Positions 59,432 to 64,000 of a stretch of 64,000 nt of DNA are shown piece by piece. The translations under genes were made by a program, and so were the position numbers. The stretch is from Rapana venosa (Eukaryota > Mollusca > Gastropoda > Neogastropoda > Muricidae), in contig CM054140.1 of the NCBI GenBank assembly GCA_028751875.1, positions 24,839,135-24,903,134 on the forward strand. Direction: 5' to 3'. The stretch's first letter is position 1. Each line of letters begins with the position of its first letter. The notes below the pieces were generated by a model. That model saw nothing but the letters and a program-made list of their open reading frames with translations. It did no database searches and was not told the origin of the DNA.

Positions 59432-60340
59432 CTGAGAGAGAAGACAGACAGACAGCGCCCACTGAAGACGGTTAAACAGGCGACAGCCAGCCGTTGCTGG
59501 GTCAGTGTCAGAGAGCACCGCAAAGACCACAGATGTTAGAACTGCTACTACTGCAGAGCTCAGCAGGAGGATACCACAGAGTTAGGGGGCTGTACGCTAG
59601 GTGTTAGGGTTCCTCTTCTGGTGAGACAGGGTTACAAGTCAGATACCGCCACAGGCAGGTGTCAGCAGTATGTAAGCAGCAGAGGAGGTATTAGAAGGCG
59701 CCAATGCAGTGGTTAGTCAAAGAGACGAGAAAGAGACAACTGCCACCAAAGAAAGAGCAGAACCCAGAAAGTAAAATGCCCAAAGCTATCCCCTCTTCCA
59801 TAGTACACAGGCGAAAGGAAGACGAGAATAAGAGAATAAAGCAGTACAGAGGACAAAATACGTATTTCAGAAAAAACATCCAGCGCCATTAGTGATGTGA
59901 ATACATTTGTTATGGAAATGCCCGAAAGAACCACTACTACTGTACATGACAAAAAGGACACAACAGTTTTGAAAAGCTACACAAGCTCAACATGACGGCA
60001 TAAATCTAACACGCAGTACCCCATGAAATGACCAAGCAAGAGATACACTTCATGCAAAAGATATAGGATATAAAAAGAATCTTGAGCCAATCAGCTCCTC
60101 CTGACAGAAGAACAATACTGGGGGCTCACAATGTCAAATATCAGCTCATGAAAGATTCGGACAGGTCGAATGGGGTATTGTCTTCATCCTTTGTTTGGTC
60201 TTACGGCTAAAAATATGCAACTTCAGGGCAAAAGGGTGAAGAATTATCAATAAGATTCATTTTGCTACCATAACAACAGGGCTGAAAATGTTTGCAAGGG
60301 TTGGGTTCTTTTTTAAAAACATCTCTGTGAGTATCTGGGG
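59432..60340. other. upstream intron or flank of the SPATA1-like gene
   Basis: Begins with a good acceptor pyrimidine tract for the 59431 exon (CTGTCTGTCTTCTCTCTCAG in transcript sense). No further upstream exon could be recognised. Confidence 0.6.
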
Positions 60341-60367
60341 TTTTTTTTAGGGGTGGTGTGTGTGTGT

Positions 60368-60436
<69 letters not shown>
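60368..60436. repeat. 69-base poly(G) homopolymer
   Basis: An uninterrupted run of 69 G after a short TG repeat. A second G-rich run lies at 60497-60510. The length may be inexact because such runs are hard to sequence and assemble. Confidence 0.9.
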
Positions 60437-60437
<1 letters not shown>

Positions 60438-60510
60438 GTGTAAACCATAGATTGCGAGTTCACAAAATGTGTGAGAAAATGCAATAACGAGGCAGGGGGG
60501 AGGGGGGGGG

Positions 60511-61040
60511 GTAGATAAATATGCATTATACTGTTAGTAAAGCCTTGTAAGCATTACACTTGTTAGTCTGTAACAAATACAAGGTTTGATTCTATGACCA
60601 TTCAATACAACAACACATGCATGTCGACGATTTTAGTGAAAGCTATAGTGTCTATATCGCCATGGCAAAATGGAAAAAAAAGCAGTCGAATAGAAAAAAA
60701 TGAACGCAAAATGCACTCTAGTACAGAACAGATGAGTGAGAATATGTGACAAACTGATACATGACCATGCACTTGCATATTAAATACGATAACAACACAA
60801 CCATGCAAGTCAACAGTATACTACACACAACAAAACAGATGAGGCAGTGCTGAAATAATTTTCTCATTTAAAAAAATAAATACAAATCGTGTGTGGAGAA
60901 AAAAAGTTCATAAAATCGCAACAACTCTGACTGGAAAATCTCACCCTCGCTATCAAACTCCATCCTCCTAAAGCTGTGAAAACTATCCGTTAAGGAACCT
61001 GCAATTCGTACATGGTCACAGTTTGTGAGTAAGACATTTA
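60511..61040. other. unassigned spacer
   Basis: AT-rich; nothing recognised. Confidence 0.5.
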
Positions 61041-61389
61041 GTTATTTATTTATTTATTTTATATCGAGGATAATGGAATAAGCACTCATGTGCTTTTTTA
61101 CATCCAGTCCCCGTGTGTATGTGGTTTTGTAAATTCCGTCATCTGTTCCCACCGGCACGCAATGGCCTACTCTTACGAAAAGCGGAACAGGATTTAACGT
61201 GTGCGCAAGATGTTCTGCGTACGTTCGCACACGGGACCTCGGTTTATAGTCTCATCCGAAGGACTTTTTGGGGAGAGTGGAGTCTGCACTGATGTTAACT
61301 CCAGGGGTAAATATCCCCTTGGACGGGAATTGAGTCCGGGTCGTCAGATTGCCAGCGCAATGTTCTAACCACTAGGCTATCCCGTCCCC
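61041..61389 (-). mobile_element. best full-length SINE family A copy (reference copy for this window)
   Basis: Plus-strand order is the reverse complement of the element. ATTTATTTATTT tail, TATCGAGGATAATGGAATAA, CATCCAGTCCCCGTGTG, GGCCTACTCTTACGAAAAGC, GCGCAAGATGTTCTGCG, TTTATAGTCTCATCCGAAGG, TGATGTTAACTCCAGGGG, TAAATATCCCCTTGGACGGG. Then box B (within 61325-61337) and box A (CCACTAGGCTA, 61369-61379). It is the least decayed copy and shows the family to be Pol III/tRNA-derived, about 350 bp, with an AAATAAAT-type tail. Confidence 0.95.
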
Positions 61390-61692
61390 CCATCAGCCAA
61401 GGACACAGACAGACAGATCTAGAGAATATGAAAAGCATGAACAACTAAATCAACATCCTGCTATTCCCTATAAATGAGTGTCCACTAAGATGATGTGACC
61501 TATGATTATTTTTTTTTACTGCGGTCATATTGACAGGGGTTTAGTCATAGCACTAGAAAATGAAAGCATGCTAGCAGCTTAAAAGCCGTTGTTCGAGGCG
61601 CATGCGTGCAAAAATTAACCCTCGTTTACAAACACTACCCACACGTGTACACACACACGTCCGCGCGTGAATCCACACGCACGTTTGTGCAT

Positions 61693-61696
<4 letters not shown>
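61390..61696. other. unassigned spacer
   Basis: Ends in CA/CG-rich phrases (61650-61695); nothing else recognised. Confidence 0.5.

Positions 61697-61750
<54 letters not shown>
61697..61750. repeat. (AG)n microsatellite
   Basis: About 27 AG units next to an ATTG tetranucleotide tail. Confidence 0.95.
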
Positions 61751-61754
<4 letters not shown>

Positions 61755-61830
61755 ATTGATTGATTGATTAATAATCTTTATTCCCAAGGGTTACAGATAA
61801 GTATTGGTATACTTTTTTTCTCATCCGGCC
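61751..61830 (-). mobile_element. probable 3' end of a non-LTR retrotransposon
   Basis: On the minus strand ACCAATACTTATCTGTAACC, CTTGGGAATAAAGATTATTA and then (ATCA)n-type repeats look like an element 3' UTR with an AATAAA and a tetranucleotide tail. I recall this TTTATTCCCAAGGGTTACAG motif as common in gastropods. The extent to the right (up to about 62400) is unclear, and no RT motif was identified there. Confidence 0.5.
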
Positions 61831-62600
61831 CTTGCCCTGAGAAGGGACTATCCTTAATAATCTGAGCTAATAGTTTCAGTTAAACGTAAGAGTAAAAAAT
61901 TATTTTTTTTTTTTTAATTGTTTTTTAAAATCTATGTCATATAAAGGGGAGAGAGGGAGGGGGAAGGGGGGGAAGGAGGGGTGGGGGCTGTCGTGGGTTA
62001 ACAGAAAACCTCTCTGCCATATGATTCAACCAGGAAGGGGGAAAAAATCAATAATCAAAAGTATCATCTCTGAAATTCTGGGATTTTTCATAATTCACGA
62101 CATTTTCTTTGCGTATCGTCCCAAGATCAAGTCGTTCGTGATCATGTTCCCAACAATGAATTATAAATCCTCGGTGTGTTATTGTTCCTCATGAATTTTT
62201 CTGTTTCAGTGTAGAAACGGTCGCTGATAGTGTCTTCACGGTATGATATGTTAGCCATTGTATGTTCTGAAAGGTATTGACGATTTGAGTTCAAGGTGAA
62301 TGGCCATTCCCACTTCAGACAATCTGAAAGCAGTTGATATATGTTCCTTGCCATAGAACAAGCTGTTATGGGAAAAATACACTTTAATTATTTGTGCTGT
62401 ACATGTATGTGTGACCCCTTTCCTTTCTTGTTCTCTACCCCCCTCCACTCCCCCCCCCCCCCTCTCTCTCTTTATCTGTCTGAAACCCAACCTCCAAGCT
62501 CACAAAATATCACACTCGGGTGCACACTGGCATATGCAAATGAGTATGCGAGCACACCTATATCTATCCATTCATCGCCCTTTATATATCTGTGTTTATA
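61831..62600. other. unassigned stretch
   Basis: G-rich patch at 61945-61990 and a C/CT run at 62440-62470. Minus-strand ORFs of 70-80 codons near 62142-62490 may belong to the retroelement above, but no domain is recognised. Confidence 0.45.
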
Positions 62601-62601
62601 A

Positions 62602-62603
<2 letters not shown>

Positions 62604-62643
<40 letters not shown>
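62604..62643. repeat. (CA)n microsatellite directly joined to a SINE
   Basis: About 18 CA units run without a gap into the SINE copy that begins at TCCTTC. Confidence 0.94.
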
Positions 62644-62645
<2 letters not shown>

Positions 62646-62855
62646 CCTTCGGATGAGACTATAAACCGAGGCCTCGTGTGCGAATGCACGCAGAACATCT
62701 TGCGCACACGTTAAATCTTGTTCCGCTTTTCGTAAGAGTAGGCTATTGTAAGCCGGTGGGAACAGATGACAGAATTTACAAAACCACATACACACGGGGA
62801 CTGGATGTGAAAAAGCAAAAAGTGTTTATTCCATTATCCTCGATATAAAATAATA
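62644..62855 (+). mobile_element. SINE family A copy, starts at the TCCTTC breakpoint
   Basis: ATCCTTCGGATGAGACTATA, GCAGAACATCTTGCGCACAC, TTTCGTAAGAGTAGGCTATT, ACACACGGGGACTGG and ATTCCATTATCCTCGATATA followed by an A-rich tail. Low divergence from the 61041 copy; no tRNA head. Confidence 0.93.
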
Positions 62856-62859
62856 ACAT

Positions 62860-64000
62860 AAAAAAAAAATTTAAAAAAAGTATATGTATATTGTACCATC
62901 AGTTTGGGGGAACAAAATCACTACTTTACCTGCATAATTGTATCACTGTGTTGTATCAAGATTTTACGTCACGAGCACTTACTGAATTTTTCAAATACAA
63001 TTCCTTTGACAACACATTATGTCGAAAAATACATACTTCATTCACAATCAGTGTAAGAAAACGAATGATCTTTAGCGGTTTCTAATTTAAGAACTGTTTA
63101 AAAAGAAAACCTACAAGGACTTAAAAAAAGATTAAACACTTTTTTATTTCACGGTTCATTCGTAAATTCAGACAAACGACTGGGCCATGATAAAATTGCT
63201 ACCCGGACAGTTAGTTACTTAGGTTACCAGCAAGTTTCCCAGAAATGTTAAGGACATTTGTTAGTTATGCGAATAGCAAGTAATTAGACGAGTGAAGCAG
63301 ATAATGTAAGTTACAAGTAGAGTTAGAAGTCCTTTTGCCCAAGGGTTGAAATCATTCCCCCGTATGCATGCGATGTATGCCAGGTCTGTAAGTACTTTTC
63401 TGCTTGTGGACCAGCCTGACAAAAATGCTGCATAGAAATATACCCCAAAATTGGCTGCCTGCATTTTGAATTCGCGCAACTGTCGAGAAATGTATTCATG
63501 AGATCAGGTTGAATTCAAAATGACAGGGTCTTAGGAAAACTACGAAGGACAAGCTTACTATGTGTGCATACACTGATGCAGTGAAGGCAGTATCTTGCTT
63601 TGGCCTAGCGCTACCAGCTTCAAGCAGACTCCAGCAGACCTTGCCTCCCATACACTGGGCAATGAGTGACTCGTGCACGATCGAGGCCACCACATGGTGA
63701 CCACTTCATGTTACAACAGTCTTTGACCAACGACAAATCTGTTACTTTCTTAGGGTGGTAATTACGAGTAAGTGTTACCACTTCACTGTTAAAACTAACA
63801 GAGAAGCAGTACGGCACATTTCTGTCTTCTGCATAAACCAACAACGTGTTTCTATGGATGGCTTGAAATGATCAGCGGATCGGCATACAAAATCCTGTAG
63901 CAAGCATTTTTCAGCAACAGAGAAAATCATGTCAGCAAAAGGTACAATTTTATGAAAAGCGATGTTTCAGTATAAGAACATGCATGATTATACGTTTCAA
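62860..64000. other. right end of the window, nothing recognised
   Basis: Small ORFs only (for example minus-strand 63620-63844) without recognisable domains. Upstream exons of the SPATA1-like gene were looked for here and not found. Confidence 0.5.

Noticed and set aside
63496..63844. Minus-strand ORFs as upstream SPATA1-like exons
   Set aside because: No resemblance to the SPATA1 N-terminus and no donor of the required phase was recognised.

Overview
The window is nuclear DNA of an animal, most likely a marine gastropod mollusc. The evidence is spliced genes with GT-AG introns, very dense CA/CT/GA/TA microsatellites, several tRNA-derived SINE families and decayed non-LTR retrotransposons. 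The placement in gastropods is inference from the repeat style and from recall of similar repeats; no taxon-specific marker was checked. No bacterial, viral, rRNA, tRNA or CRISPR features were seen.

Two protein-coding genes are supported and they face each other. On the plus strand, a putative CRE/CCAAT/ETS promoter with a non-coding first exon (about 14674-14783) is followed by a 7.2-kb intron, a second exon starting at 21954 and the coding region 22171-24980. This encodes a type II membrane glycosyltransferase of about 585 residues in two coding exons. It carries two copies of a GT32-like (Gly_transf_sug) domain; only the second keeps the DxD motif. One base appears to be missing in a G run at 23543-23546. 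A poly(A) signal with a GT-rich downstream element lies far away at 41238.

On the minus strand, a SPATA1-like gene enters from the right (upstream exons not found, possibly outside the window). It runs through seven phase-consistent exons from 59431 to the stop at 42990, with a conserved coiled-coil C-terminus. Its last exon is tandemly duplicated, and the extra copy (43198-43293) has its own acceptor and stop. One internal exon has a (GT)n microsatellite 8 bases before its 3' splice site.

Layout: 1-1.93 kb, CR1/L2-like retrotransposon remnant; 2.8-4.3 kb, SINEs and microsatellites; 4.3-8.2 kb, nothing recognised; 8.25-14.4 kb, three adjoining degenerate minisatellite territories broken up by SINEs; 14.7-25 kb, glycosyltransferase gene, whose first intron is full of SINEs and a retrotransposon 3' end; 25-41.3 kb, gene-poor plus-strand 3' flank with SINEs; 41.3-42.9 kb, convergent 3' ends; 43-59.4 kb, SPATA1-like gene; 59.4-64 kb, upstream region with a 69-base G run, a nearly complete SINE and a retroelement end.

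The two genes have no evident functional link. One is a secretory-pathway sugar transferase, the other a probable sperm/cilium coiled-coil protein. The most unusual material is the duplicated terminal exon, the microsatellite-dependent splice site, the half-dead tandem glycosyltransferase, the kilobase-scale minisatellite complex and a SINE family whose copies start at recurrent internal breakpoints.
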